Shown here: one piece after another, positions 1 through 12,594 of the stretch
Numbering within the stretch: position 1 is the stretch's first letter
Layout of the letters: the number at the start of each line of letters is the position of its first letter
Source: Baylisascaris procyonis
Taxonomy: Eukaryota > Nematoda > Chromadorea > Rhabditida > Ascarididae
NCBI GenBank assembly: GCA_037389465.1
Contig: JAZARR010000154.1
Span: 1,984,001 to 2,048,000 of the forward strand
Length of the DNA stretch: 64,000 nt
Direction of reading: 5' to 3'
Program-made: the position numbers and the translations under genes
The notes under the pieces: model-generated
What the model saw: the letters and a program-made list of their open reading frames with translations, nothing else
What the model was told of the DNA's origin: nothing
The model's database searches: none

Positions 1-430
1 GCGTTCCGATGACAGGTCAAACGTGCGCCACACATGAAATTGTCAAGCTGCACAAACATCCGAACCACTTCACAAATCAAAGACGAGCGCCACGGCCTAG
101 GCTACACCAAAGACCCCACAGCACTCAACACCTTTGCGTCCGGAAAATAACGGCTACGGCTCAATGCAGGACTCAAGGCTCGAACATTAAGGTTACCCAC
201 ACCACCTCAACAAACGGCGAAAAAATCCGGCCTATTTTAGGCGCAAAATACCAAGTTACACTGTGGCTTGACTGCCTGAGAAACTAATCCGGAGCCGCGC
301 AAGCTAACTAGACCCTTCCTGGCTGCAATCCCCAGCAATCCGCGGAGCTACAGACACGCCAGTGCGATCTTCAAATGACTGACGTAGACTCCCTTACTCA
401 CTGGACACGACCACGGCCTAGTGTTCAGCT
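1..430. other. GC-richer block of unknown origin
   Basis: Roughly the first 430 bases are visibly richer in G and C than the AT-rich DNA that follows, and lack its A/T runs. A 92-codon open frame (9-287, +) covers much of it, but I recognise no family and see no convincing splice sites. It could be the end of a mobile element or a diverged coding segment running in from the left. The boundary near 430 is judged by eye. Confidence 0.3.
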
Positions 431-510
431 GGCCTCATTCAGTGTGAGCACAACATAGGCAAAGCTTTAACCAGCGCCACTCTCGGTCCAGCTGCTTCGA
501 CTTGAAATCA

Positions 511-528
511 CCCCCCCCCCCCCCCCCC
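511..528. repeat. Poly-C tract (18 C)
   Basis: An uninterrupted run of 18 C on the + strand. Similar C or G tracts occur near 13071-13086, 15815-15824, 16541-16550, 37357-37371, 46931-46940 and 47811-47820. They are scattered and non-coding, and their exact lengths are prone to sequencing error. Confidence 0.9.
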
Positions 529-1089
529 GGAAGGTCATTAATAAAATCCCCAGTCAAAGTACCGAGAGTGGCGAAACATAAAGCATAACAACAATTACAG
601 CAGAAATTGATAAGTGAAACAACAACAACAACCATGAAGAAGATCACAGAGAATCACAAAATGCGAAAACACATGCCTTACAGAAAACTGCAAAATACAG
701 CAATATAAAGCGGGAAACCATGATCTCTTCGTCGCCTTCTGCATACTCAATAGGTTCGTCTATCTAGATAGCTCTCGAATGGGGCCATCCTATCCACTTC
801 TTTCGCCTGATTCCATTATTCTGCCAGCTAGTCGTTTCTCCTGCCAATCTGAAAACACTCGATGAATATCACACGGAATGCATTCGAGAGCCCATTGAAC
901 AATGAGATCGCATAATGAAATACCTCGAAAAGCAAATACTCAATGAGCGTAGAAGAATTTGCGTATATGTGATTGACAATCTTTCAGCAATGTATGCGAT
1001 GCTAATTCCCCATGTGCAAATGCTTGCTCATTTCACCCTACAAGAATCGGTTATGATCGACTGAGCTCGGATTAACTATATCGTCGTAT

Positions 1090-4000
1090 TTACAACATCC
1101 CGATTACGCATCGAAAATTTAGAGATATGCCGCATAGTGCTTTCTAGATGAAATGACGAATAAGAGATAGAAAAAATACAATTCTCTAAAAAAATTTAGT
1201 TTAAGAAGGTTGTTTTCACACCGTCTCACTGCTAAAAAAGATTAAAAGGCACTTTCTCACCATCATTTAGTTTGACTTCCTTTAACTCTTCTACCTCGAA
1301 CGACTAATAACCTCCCTCGAGTAAGGGGTGAGACATTTAAGATTTTGAAAATTCTCACCTCCACTAATGATGTATGCTTGGTAACGAAAACTGTCGCTAA
1401 CGAGGTGCCTGGTACCTGCAATAAAATAAAGTTATTGAGTGATGGAAATGTTATCCACCACAAAACTCAAACAGTTGACATGATTGAAATTTATTACTCA
1501 ATGCAACTTAGTGACAGCCGACAAAGCACAAAATATTTTTATTCAATTATCTTCAGCACCGAAACAAAGAAAACAAGGCCATTTACTGCAGTCGACAACT
1601 TAACCGAATGGTCTGCAATTTGAATCTCCAACGGCTGCATGATTTTCATACTGTATCACACGCTACAATCATACCAACTGATCCTGATATAGAAGTAAAC
1701 AAGACCTTCACAAATTGTGCTAACTGCTAATCAAAATCATGGAATTAAAAATAAAAACCGCCTCCCTATTTTGTGATGAGCGAGAAAATAGGTGAATTAT
1801 AAACAATATGCTTTCCACGCTTACTCGGTACATTCAGCATTACCATGAAAAAGACAACTATAAATTGCGAAAGATCACACATCAAGGGTCAAGATTCAAA
1901 TGTGACCTCTCTCAATCGCCTTCTTCATTCATGTTTGCTCACCGTATGCAAGGTGAATTTTTCACAAGAAATTCAACATTGAATCTAAAAAAATGTTTTA
2001 CGAGTATCCGCAAATTGAAAATATGCTTCGTTTAGGCAAATATGTTATCAAATGCGCTCATTGTTTTGAAAAAATGTGTTATCAATTTTTTGATTTCTAA
2101 TTTTGAGCAAATTTCATGAGCGACTTCACATATGAAACATATTCTCAGCTAAGAGCAAATTTCACGAAAGAAGCAGCCAATAAACTCTCAATAGCACAAA
2201 TTAAGATCACACCTCTTTCCTTCGATGTCCGTTCGATCTTTCATATTCCACCGCCCTCTCGTTACTGCTCCTTTCTTCAGGCGTTTCGCCAAATCGACCA
2301 TCAAGAGAATTCGCTATTCTGAAGTTGTGTGGAATATTTTTTGATATTCCAGATGGAAAAAAACTTATTTGTTTTGAAGGATTTGAAGTGAATTCGAAAT
2401 GAAACAACTATCGCGCCCTTAAACTCCACTTTGGAAATGATAAAGAAGCAAATAACCCAAGAAATAAATCTCTATTGCTTTGATTTCATCAACATTTTTT
2501 GTTGCCATCCAAATTCGATGTGAATGTTTTCAGTAGAAACATTTGCACTACAATGAACTTCCCATCAAATGATCACCAAATAAAAGTGATCTCGGACATT
2601 ATGGTTTAATATAAATGAAGCTGTAAACTAGTGGTTCCAATGGAACAGCACTTAGATCGATTTAATATTCTAAAACTCGCTCGAGAAACTTGCTCGCCTA
2701 GTATGACAACTTACGAAATGACTGAGTAACCGGAAATAGAATAGCATTCGCTTTCAGCGAAAGAAAAAAGTTTCTGCCTAATAAAATACTGCCAGGGATT
2801 AAGCTCTGCAGATTTTTTTTTCAAAGTCCATTACTCTTCTATCACTTTAAATTACAGAATGAAACAACTTTGATAAGGCACGATGTAAACAGACTAATGT
2901 AAAACTCTGACAATAAGTTCCCATAAAAAAGAGAACCGCCATACGCCCTCCCCCCGTCCCCGTCGCACCTCCTTCTTCGAACGCCGCAAAACACTTCAAG
3001 GTTTTTCCACAAAACGCTCTCTTTTCTTCCACTTTTACTTGCGCAAGATACTCACATCCCCGCGATATTTATCACCTTCACTATAGAAGGAGATCTCAAA
3101 AATTTCTTTGTCGATTATAAGTTCTGTAAAAACCTCAGGGAAAATCATAGACACTACTTGAATATACGCCCTCCAAAACTTGGTGATGGAAACTTTTAGT
3201 AAGAATCAAAATCAGCTGGGACGTATCTCATGAAGTAAAAATGATAACCAATTTCAAATCTTACAGATGAACCTTCCATCCTTCACCTCAACTCTGGCTT
3301 CTACCATAACAAATAGGGAACACATATTAAATAGAATGAAATCTTTGGTGATGATCATTGAAAGTTCGATGGTGATAAAAACAGCAAGTGCTAACCTCTG
3401 ACTGTATGAAGTAGCGAAGATGCCGATCCCCCAAGAAATTTGAATAGCTCGGCGATCTTATCCAATGTTCCTCGTCGTGATCTGCAGCGAACCAGAAGTA
3501 CTCGAGAGATCGCTGGAAAGATAGAGCATTATTTGAGATATAGGCGTATATTTGCACCATAAATCAACTAAGCTGCAAACTATGACGCCCTGCCAACAAT
3601 TTCGTACCTATTAACACTTGAACTCACGTGTTTTGTACCATTGAAAACCTATGGTAGCACAAAATAAATAAGTTCTCCACAAAACAAATGAAGATCGAAG
3701 CTTTAAGGTTCAACTACCTTTCCTCTATTTCTAATCAAATATAAATTTAAAACAAGGGTAGCAAAAGTTTGATTTCTTGATTTCAATTAACATAAAGTTT
3801 ATTCCAATTAAAGCAAAAAGTTTATAGCATTAATTATTTCCGAATTCGGAATGAAATATATAATGAAAGTGAACAAAATGATCGTAGAAGGAAACGAAAT
3901 TAAAAGTATCGAACAATCGTAGCCTGGCAAAGTGGTACAAAAATATTGTTTATGCCATCGAGGCATAAAACCTAAATAATTTTGAGAAGACTTGAGACTT

Positions 4001-5893
4001 CCAAATCAACGACGACGCAAATAAACGAGGATAATAAACTGAAATTAGTGCAAAAGAGAAACATCTAAACACTCATAATGGAAGAGATTATGCTAAAGAA
4101 AGAAAAACAGGCGCAAGAGAAGTTCAAGAAAGTAGAGGGAAAGTAATCTCCAAAATTCAGCTGAGGTAAGACTTACCGTACTGACTGGTGGAGGAATATC
4201 CTATGGAGAATCGCACAAGTTCGCAAATCGCAGAGCGATGATATTGAGGAATAAGAGGAGGAACGTTAATAAATAAGCTATGTTCCTCTCCTCCTTATCT
4301 CGGTTTTCCCTCGCATCTTTCGTTGCCCTCAGAATGGTAATGTGCACTGGTGGTGCGGCAAGTATGGCGAAAATTTGTGCAGCAAATCGCCAAAGATATG
4401 CCTGGAAGAGATCATCTTCCAAATTCAAAGCGAATAAACCGCTTTCTTACTTAATTAGTGCCTTTTTTTCACATAAACACACAACTAACTACTCCAGCCA
4501 CACATTTTTGATATAACAACTTGTGGTGACTGCAAAAAAAAAACATGCGGACCTGGTTCAGATAGAACAGGATTAATCAACAAGAGCTATACCCCTCCCT
4601 CTCGCAAAAAAAATTGGGGCATAACGATAATGCTTGATCAAATAAGCATTTTCTTTTATCATGGCTGGAAATAAAACACTAACCGGTCCCTCCATCATAG
4701 CTCAGGACTCTTAATTACGAAAATTAACAGCAAATAAAAGAAGCAAAAATGATGCAACGACTATTTACTCTTGAAAGGGAAATTTTCCGCAAAAGTTATT
4801 CTTAACTGGCTTATCAGTGCCTTTTATCAACAATAATTTATTTTTAGACCTCCCTTAATCATATATTATGGAACTGACGAGGAAAATGGTTATCACTGAC
4901 AACAATCGTCAACCTTTAACGAAACGTGCAACAATAATTAGGAGCTAACCATTTGAAGAATGAGGCTCCGGCGTTTTCGACGCTTGATGATCGCGATCGC
5001 TTTTCGCGTTATCCACTTTTTGCATAATTGTGCCAACACGCTTGCTCGAAACCGACGATCAATTTCACTAAAAGTAAATTCGTTTCCGAATTATTCACGC
5101 TGAATTACGCGCAATATAGCTCCAGTGGGCTCATCCTATGCAACACTTATGTTGCCTATATCAATTACCACAGAATGGATCAATATTTTTTGATAAATAC
5201 CTTTTTCAAAAATTTGAGGCGGCGGAAAGAGAGTTCAGTCTGTTCACTAATAGTGACGAAATGGGTGATTTCTTAACAAGTAATTATAGCTATGTTTCAC
5301 TTATCACTTACTATGGTATAGCGAAAAAATCCGCACCCGCACACGAATAACGTCTTCGTAAAATTCACACAAAAATAAAAGCGTCAATTGCACAGAAATG
5401 TCTCCTCTTTTACCGATCTTTTTTTCAAATTGATAGGAGAGTTCTAGCACGATTTCTTAGGCTCAGATGACCACTTCTTATTTCCGAAATTGCAATAGGC
5501 TTCATTTGCATTGATGCAGTGAGAAAATAGGTAAACAGATAACCGGCACTAAATTTTGTTGCTCAAGCGGAAACATTTCATACCAGTACTTCCGAGCAAA
5601 TTTATAGCTACCATTCTAAAAATCTTCAATTTTGTCGGCACGATCAAGAAGAGACCAACATGGAAAATTATAAAGAAAGTAAAAAAACCAAGTGGTGATG
5701 AATTGAATGTTTCTTGCCACCGTTCCTAATCTAGTCGGCAACCATTTCCCTCGAAGTATTACCGCTATCCTTATAACTGAGTCGCTGCTCGTACCTTCCG
5801 GACCGAACAACTGTCGCTGACGATATAATAATCCAAATTCAAATAGTCCAGGCAACCATTGTTTTGTTTCTGCTTGAACATACAAGTTGTCCA
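1090..5893 (-). CDS. Candidate multi-exon gene, product unrecognised
   Basis: Reading the minus strand, six stretches have AG/GT borders and join without breaking frame: 5893-5795, 4200-4177, 3512-3396, 3123-3039, 2318-2213 and 1415-1359. A seventh (1143-1090) ends in TAA and could be the last exon. Acceptors are good (TTTGCAG, TTTCCAG, TTTACAG, ACTTCAG, TTGCAG). One donor, after 4177, is a perfect GTAAGT; those at 5795, 3396 and 3039 are GTACGA, GTTAGC and GTAAAA. Recognisable peptide pieces are KQWLPGLFEFGLLY, LDKIAELFKFLGGSAS, IIDKEIFEISFYSEGDKYRG and a charged stretch LDGRFGETPEERSSNERAV. No signal peptide, membrane span or known domain is evident. The 5' end is not found. Each exon is short and some are open in other frames, so the support lies in agreement of phase across five junctions. 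It may also be chance or a decayed gene. Confidence 0.35.
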
Positions 5894-6429
5894 CTGCAAA
5901 CTGAACGAGCGGCAAAAAAAAAAAAATCCAAACCATCCGGGAACTACAAAAATTAAACAGGATGCCCCTTCGCTCCTCCGTCTAGATGCTTCATTTATTG
6001 CAAGTCAAAATGACTACCATATCCCATGAAGACCTCCTCTAGTACCGGGCAACAAAGGAAGACACGATAGTGGTCGATGAAATGATGTTCTTCTCAGCCG
6101 AAGTTTCCCTTGCATTTCTAAGAATCCTACCCTGACGTATTTTTGAATGAAATTGGAAAACTCGTAAAAATTAAGCGGGCGACAGCAACGGCTCTTAGAA
6201 ACCGGCATACCCAAATTATTTCCTACTCATCAAAACATTTAAAATTTTTTTTCAATTGAAAAAGCTCCTTCTCCTAACACCCAGATCCAAGCAAAAATTT
6301 CAAGGCACTCGAAACGAAATAAGAATTTTGACATTTTGCCTACTCCAATGTGGAGACATATTAAACGGTTCAAAGTAAAAACAAATTCCTCACCGTCATT
6401 TCCCCAAAAATCCAAAAAAAAAGGCTTGG

Positions 6430-7050
6430 CACAATGCAAACAGAATGATGAACGTGAAATTTGCCCAATTCAACTACATATGCACACTAAATCGCTCTTA
6501 CAGGAGGAGATTGGCATTCTTGTAATGCTTAGATGAACACGAATTACTGGTGAACCTCGCACCTCTCACATATACTTCACCGTGATGACACCACCGAAGC
6601 ACAAAGAAATCACCAGTCGTGCAAAGCGAAGAAACCCTTCGAAACTCATTAATAAACACAGTGAAGGTTTTGCAGTATGTCTGCCACAGTTTGCGCAACC
6701 ACAATGGCATGCAATGGAAGAGATAAATGAAGCATGCATTGTGATGCATGAAAGATCAGCAATAGGAATGAAACATGAAACGAAAAGAATCTGCAGTGGT
6801 GGATGTTGCTAATGCCAAACAAATCTGTACTTCATATATTCGGTTTTAATTTACTCTAGCCAAGCATCGAATATCTCATTGAGACGGCTCCGTGCCCGAT
6901 AAATTTGTGGCACAATAACATTTACGTTATGGTTGAGAATATTTAAGGCTTAAGATTGCAACATTTCAATCCCAATTTAGCCTAGAAAAACCACAATGCG
7001 AACAACTATAAATTCGAAACTCCAGAGTGATTGATAACAACATACTTGCC
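6430..7050 (-). repeat. Inverted duplication, left arm
   Basis: The reverse complement of this stretch aligns by eye with 7900-8730 through many blocks, for example GCCACAAATTTATCGGGCA, GGGATTGAAATGTTGCAATC, AATGAGATATTCGA and CTGCAGATTCTTTT (CTACAGATTCTTTT in the other arm). Overall identity looks like two thirds or more with small gaps, so the copy is old. Both arms point outward from a spacer of about 850 bases. Read outward, short frames share words such as PQIYRA and INE(F/Y)R(R/K)V, but this arm has frameshifts relative to the other. It could be a foldback or MITE-like element or a decayed divergent gene pair. Confidence 0.7.
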
Positions 7051-7352
7051 CCTTCTACCTACTCATCAACACTGTGTGTTGAGATTATGTTTGCATTTAC
7101 GATTTATAAACGCGTCTGTTGGGGGAATGATTCAGAGTAATTGTGAAAATCGCTCAGTGGCTTCATAATGAAATAATTCAGAACCATTTGTGGTTTAAAA
7201 CTCCCCATCTTGCGCCGTATTTTCTTTTTTTTCACATAGTGAAGCGACGAATCACATGTCAAAGTATGCAGCTGTAAATCTTTAAACCTCCCCAATATAG
7301 ATTAGTCCTTAGGAACACCTGTAGAGCATAATACAACTTTCTGGCCATCAAT

Positions 7353-7590
7353 AAGGAGTTGGCATGAACGCCCAATGACTCCTTTTCAACATCTCAACGG
7401 GGTCATTGACCCTCAGTAAAGTGATGGCACGGCCTTAATGACTGATCTTCATCAACACAGTGAAGTCATTATAGGCAACCGTTAAAGAGTTGGCTTCACG
7501 CCCAATGTCGCTCTTCAACGGTGAAATGGAATCTCTACAGGTCACCGCTAAGGAGCTGGCATTTCCGCCCAATGACTCCTTTTCAGCGGT
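7353..7590. repeat. Three related hairpin units in the palindrome spacer
   Basis: Three copies of one pattern lie at 7353-7384, 7478-7522 and 7544-7590. Each has an AAGGAG-type left stem, a TTGGC or CTGGC inner stem, a short loop, GCCCAA, and a matching CTCCTT or CTCTT right stem. The second and third extend the stem outward with ACCGTT/AACGGT and ACCGCT/AGCGGT. The differences between them fall on both sides of the stem, so pairing is kept (GTT-AAC against GCT-AGC; AGAG-CTCT against GGAG-CTCC). This suggests that folding, in DNA or RNA, mattered when the units diverged. I know of no RNA family with this form. Confidence 0.65.
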
Positions 7591-7899
7591 TTTTAGGATA
7601 CCGTACTGGAACTCAGCCACAGTACGGCTCCACAATTTAATGATTGCCGAAAATCATCATACAGAATTTGCATCGGCAAAGAAATAAACCAATTAGGAAG
7701 CTGTCTCATTACAGCTATAGGGAGTAAAGAAATTTACAGCTGCACCTCAATACAAGTATCCAGCAATGTACAGAGAAGAAAAAAAGAAAATAAGGCGCGC
7801 ATAAATTCCCCAACACAATGGTTCGCTGAATAATTGCAAAAATTTTGCAACCTACAATGTAGAGTAAAATGTCAATTTTACTGAAATATTTCTATTAAT

Positions 7900-8730
7900 T
7901 GAACTATTAGTCAGCAAGTTATGAACAGGACAGTATGAGATTCAACTTTATAATTGTCCGCACTGTGATTTTTCCAGCCTAATTTGGGATTGAAATGTTG
8001 CAATCTTAATCCTGAAATATCCTGGCCCGAAACATGTATGTTATTGCGCCACAAATTTATCGGGCATTGGGCTGCATAAGAACGAACTTTCTTTTCTGGA
8101 GGCCTTTCGTTTTTCTATGCTCAGATCATTTACAGAAAAATAACGACACCTCTCTTTACCAGGTTCAAAAATACTTCCAGTACTTTTTTAAAAAAATAAT
8201 ATCAAACAGTGTCGTCGAATAATCGGTCTTATAAAAATTCGTCCGTTTTTCTTGAATGAGATATTCGACGGCTCAACTAGAGCAAAATAAACCTAAAGAA
8301 TCATGTTACAAATCTGTTTAACGTCACAAACAACCATCCACTACAGATTCTTTTTGATTCGTGTATAATTCCTACTGTGCACTTCCAATCACGCCACAAT
8401 GCATAACTTCACTACCTCAACGATTTCAGGCCATCGAAGTGACGCAAAATGTGGCTGAACATATTACAAAACCCGCATCTCTATTAATAAATGAGTATAG
8501 AAAGGTTGCTCTTCTTTGCATGATTGACGCGTCTCTGCGTTTCACGGTGTCAATAACCGGACGAGGAATACATAAGAGACGTTTGGATCCGCAGCAATTC
8601 AGATTCACCTAAGTGAAGCAAGAATGCCCATCCTCCGGATGAGCGATTCGGCGTGCTCAAATGTAAGTGAATGCGGGCAATTTTCACACTCAGCATTTTC
8701 GTTTACCAACCTGCCAAGACCAACCATGCA
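7900..8730 (+). repeat. Inverted duplication, right arm with about 180-bp insertion
   Basis: This is the partner of 6430-7050. It contains about 180 extra bases (roughly 8070-8250), placed just after the shared GCCACAAATTTATCGGGCA block and before the shared AATGAGATATTCG block. An open frame (8361-8612, +) includes QNVAEHITKPASLLINEYRK; the left arm has the same region with frame breaks. I do not recognise the peptide. The extra segment either inserted here or was lost from the left arm. Confidence 0.65.
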
Positions 8731-10786
8731 ATCTTATAGAAATCATTGAGTTCAACTGATTTACATTAATCATCAATATCGGCATACGAATATGGCAGTC
8801 GATAAGATTAGCTTCCTTTTCATGGTCGGTGAATTAGTGGTAATCTTTTCAAACTCCTAAGAAATTCCATAAAATTCTTTAAAGCGAAAAAAACCTTTCC
8901 GCTCAAAAAATAACCATATGAAAGTACCCACTGCAACATCAAAAAAATTTGCCTTTGTCGGGTACAGGAAAGAAAAATTAAACCCCACCAATCCTGTCAA
9001 GTACCCTATCCATGTGCCGACTTGTGTGATTTATATAAGAATAATGCAACCGATGAACTCTATGAACGCCGTAAGATTGCAAATTTTTCAGAAAGGCTTG
9101 GGAGGACGACGGAAAGAAGATGAGTGCTACTTTGACAGAGGAAATCCAATTCAGCAAAGGAAGACCTCTTTTGTGGAATCCTTTGCTTCATGCGAAGAAA
9201 TCAGGAGTATCGAAGACTGATTATTACACGTTCGCGCCTCAAGGTTTAAGTAACTTATCTTGCGTTCAACTGATATGGTCGTCTTCAACGCTGATGACTG
9301 TTCGATTGTGACCATGGCTCGATCCATCCTAACTGGTCCAACGCCATCCTGCCTTCGTGACCACTGGTCACTGCCGACCTATTCTTCCATAGCTCGATTC
9401 ATCGAGCATCCACTGCTTCTCTCGTCATTCATATTCAGGTTCTTCTTCGCCGACTCCTTCATCGAAACTCTGGATGCTAGCCCACATTCGTCGGCCAACC
9501 CCATGCTTCTGCGTCCTCATGGCACACCTGCATGGCTGCGTGGTCACAACTTCATACTGTCGTTCATATTTCCGGTTAACGACATGCCACAATGGATTAA
9601 CAAACAACCATAATTACACATCATCGATTGAAAGACCAAGGTGGAGCAGTGGAAGCATTCTCCAATCTTTGGGTCAGCCTGGTCTTCAGGTCTCCAGGTC
9701 TTCAGGGTTGTTCATTCTCTTTCTTGCTCACCTTCTATCTTCCTTCATCCTTTGTCAAAGACCTTCGCCCTTGTCTAATCAAATCAAAGACAGAAAAATA
9801 CAAACATAAAATAATGCGCCAACTGAACACAACTTGAACGGAGATCAATAACTAACATATGCTAATCTCACAAAGCACACTCCATTTATTTCAATAAAGC
9901 AAATGATATAAAAATATAGAGCGAATAAAAGACAACAAATAAACAAAAATAAATAATATTCTTTTCTGAAAATGCAGCACACCTAAGAGAAAATTTTCTC
10001 GGCAGGAAAGGTAAAGAAAATAACATACACGTTTACCATTTCCACCTATCACTCCCTTTCCCCCCTTCCCCCTTTCCACCAGGTTAGTAGTCAAGCGTTC
10101 AAAGAAAGATACCAAGAAGTGCATCGGCTCATGAACTCAACCAGTCATACAAGTCATAAAGAAGGATTCGATTGTTTGCTTCTGGCTGTACGTAAAATAA
10201 CTTTTCTTCTAATCAGTCATCAATATTACACGAGAAAAAACTAACATATCAGACATTCAAGTGGAAAGCGGTAAATTTTGAAGGCTCATCTCTATGGTGT
10301 AAACTAAACCGAACAAGTTTTACCAACTTTTGTGGTTCGCAAATTGAAATTGGCCAACAGAGAGGCGGACACAGAAAGAAATATACATGTGCATGCACAG
10401 ACATAATGTGGCCATATTGTATTTTCGTGAAAACTTGCAAAAAGCGCATAAAAAAGCTTAAACCTTGTTCTTTGATCAAATCATCTCATCTTTCTAACTA
10501 TCCGTTCAACGAGGCTACATTATCACTAAAGGATTCTAAAATCACGTTGGTCAGTCAAGACGACCATAACATTCTTTCAAAAAGTTCTTTAATATTGATG
10601 ATTGAATGAAGCATCAACTGGATTACTTCGAATATAATGAAAAAATTGACAAAAGTTAACCCAATAAAAGATAAATTCTTCACCCGCAAAAACGTCAATC
10701 TTTAAACGAAACAAGGGCAGCAAATCGCCCTACCACCCGAAACGCATCGAACACTCTAGAAGTGACCGTTCTACTCCTCTTGCTTG
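8731..10786. other. No supported gene
   Basis: AT-rich DNA with a GC-richer patch at about 9250-9800. That patch holds several overlapping open frames on both strands (the longest is 9260-9613, +), but none has a recognisable domain or clear exon borders. It may be a decayed transposon piece. Confidence 0.5.
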
Positions 10787-11080
10787 CGAAGCATTTAATC
10801 GATAGTCGCCGGTTTATTCTCAGATTGTAGATCATCGAAGCATTTAATCGATAGTCGCCGGTTTATTCTCAGATTGTAGATCATCGAAGCATTTAATCGA
10901 TAGTCGCCGGTTTATTCTCAGATTGTAGATCATCGAAGCATTTAATCGATAGTCGCCGGTTTATTCTCAGATTGTAGATCATCGAAGCATTTAATCGATA
11001 GTCGCCGGTTTATTCTCAGATTGTAGATCATCGAAGCATTTAATCGATAGTCGCCGGTTTATTCTCAGATTGTAGATCAT
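10787..11080. repeat. Six identical 49-bp tandem repeats
   Basis: The 49-base unit beginning CGAAGCATTTAATCGATAGT and ending TTGTAGATCAT repeats six times without a visible difference (unit starts near 10787, 10836, 10885, 10934, 10983 and 11032). The unit carries the palindrome ATCGAT. Perfect identity implies recent expansion, so copy number is likely to vary between individuals or be collapsed in assemblies. No coding role is evident. Confidence 0.95.
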
Positions 11081-12594
11081 AAAACACTACGCAACTGATA
11101 ACTCGACTGCGCGTGATAAAACGAAAAAAGTGAGCGTTCTTTGAAACCGAGACTACGACTACGATATATAAGAGCAATATCTGTTAACAACTTAAAATCT
11201 TTTATGTTGTTATCCACATGAAATTACACAAGTATTCTTTGATCATAAAAAAGAAATGGATACGTTTTCGATTATGAGGTAACGCCTTCGATCGACTACT
11301 GACCAATCGGCTTCTGACCAAGAGAAATTCCAGTCGGTAACTGTTACTACGGCGAATCAATCTTAAGACTGACCAATGGTGGGCAAGGTGCTATTTCACT
11401 TGATACGCTGAGTTCAATGAAACTTTTTACTTTCATTCTCTGAAATTTTTGAAAGCTGACTCCTAATGGACATAAAAATTTTTTCTAAACTTAATGCACC
11501 CAACAAATCACCCAAAAAGTTGCTGCCCATCGAATAGAAACGATGTCATTTCACTATATCACTAAATACAATACGGTTGCCTTCGTTCAAAAGAAACGTT
11601 ATGCATTTCAAAGGAGAAGTGGTTGATGTTGACTTCACATTCACTATTTTATTCTACTTGGACACGGTAAGGGTGCAGGTTATATGACGTCATCGAAATT
11701 ATATACAACATAGAACTGGGTTCTAACAATAGCACGAGATATTTGATATTACTATAATCATATTCAACGCCTTATAATGCAAAGGTGCCGGTGGCTTGCA
11801 GAAAGCACCATACTTTTCGCAATTTACTTGTGCATGTCCGGGCCATAGCATGGTCCTATACTAAAATTAAATTTGCAAGTAGAATAAACCTGAGCTTTTG
11901 GATGCACAAACCTGAAGAAGATGCACAAACACTAGACATAATGGTAAGGTCGAATTGAGGTCAGGAGTAGCGCAAGATCGAGCTTGAGGGTCATCGAAGT
12001 TGGCACTAGGGTGAGGGACCTGAACCCCAGGTTTCTACCACAGTATTCTCTCGGGAGGAGCGGCTTATACGCCAACAACATTAGACGTTAGAACTTGAAC
12101 TCATCGATATGCAGTAACACAACTCCGAAACTATTCAAACGTTCGAATCACTTGACGCTTCATAGCAATGAAGAAATCGAACAGGAACGGTAGCAATTAT
12201 CGGATTTCTCACATAGTTTTATAAAGTTCGTTTAAAAATTTTGTTTCTCCTACGACCGATTCCGTCCACAAATCATCCATAGACAAAAAGCCAGCCAAAC
12301 CTCATGGCATTCACAACAGTTTACAGAAGATGACATAATTTTCAGCATCGATAACACCAAGAAATCACGTCAACGAAACGATATCATCAACAGTGAAAGT
12401 CTACTAACGATAATATAAGGTGCGATGTTTTGTTGGCAATTCATCTTCGAAAACTTGCTTCAATTTAATTTCACTACCTCGAATTTAACAAATAAATCCA
12501 AGCAATTGATATACGCATGTTATTCATGATGATGATGCTATGTTGATACGTTGAATAAAGATTAATGCTTCACTGATATCTTCGTTCTCAATAC

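Noticed and set aside
4202..4410. Minus-strand hydrophobic frame following a TCTTCCAG acceptor (AYLWRFAAQIFAIL)
   Set aside because: No usable donor and not in phase with the neighbouring candidate exons.
6042..6214. Minus-strand frames that could start the 1-6 kb gene (MPVSKSRCCRPLNFYEF, NARETSAEKNIISSTT)
   Set aside because: Their ends do not match the phase needed by the exon at 5893-5795.
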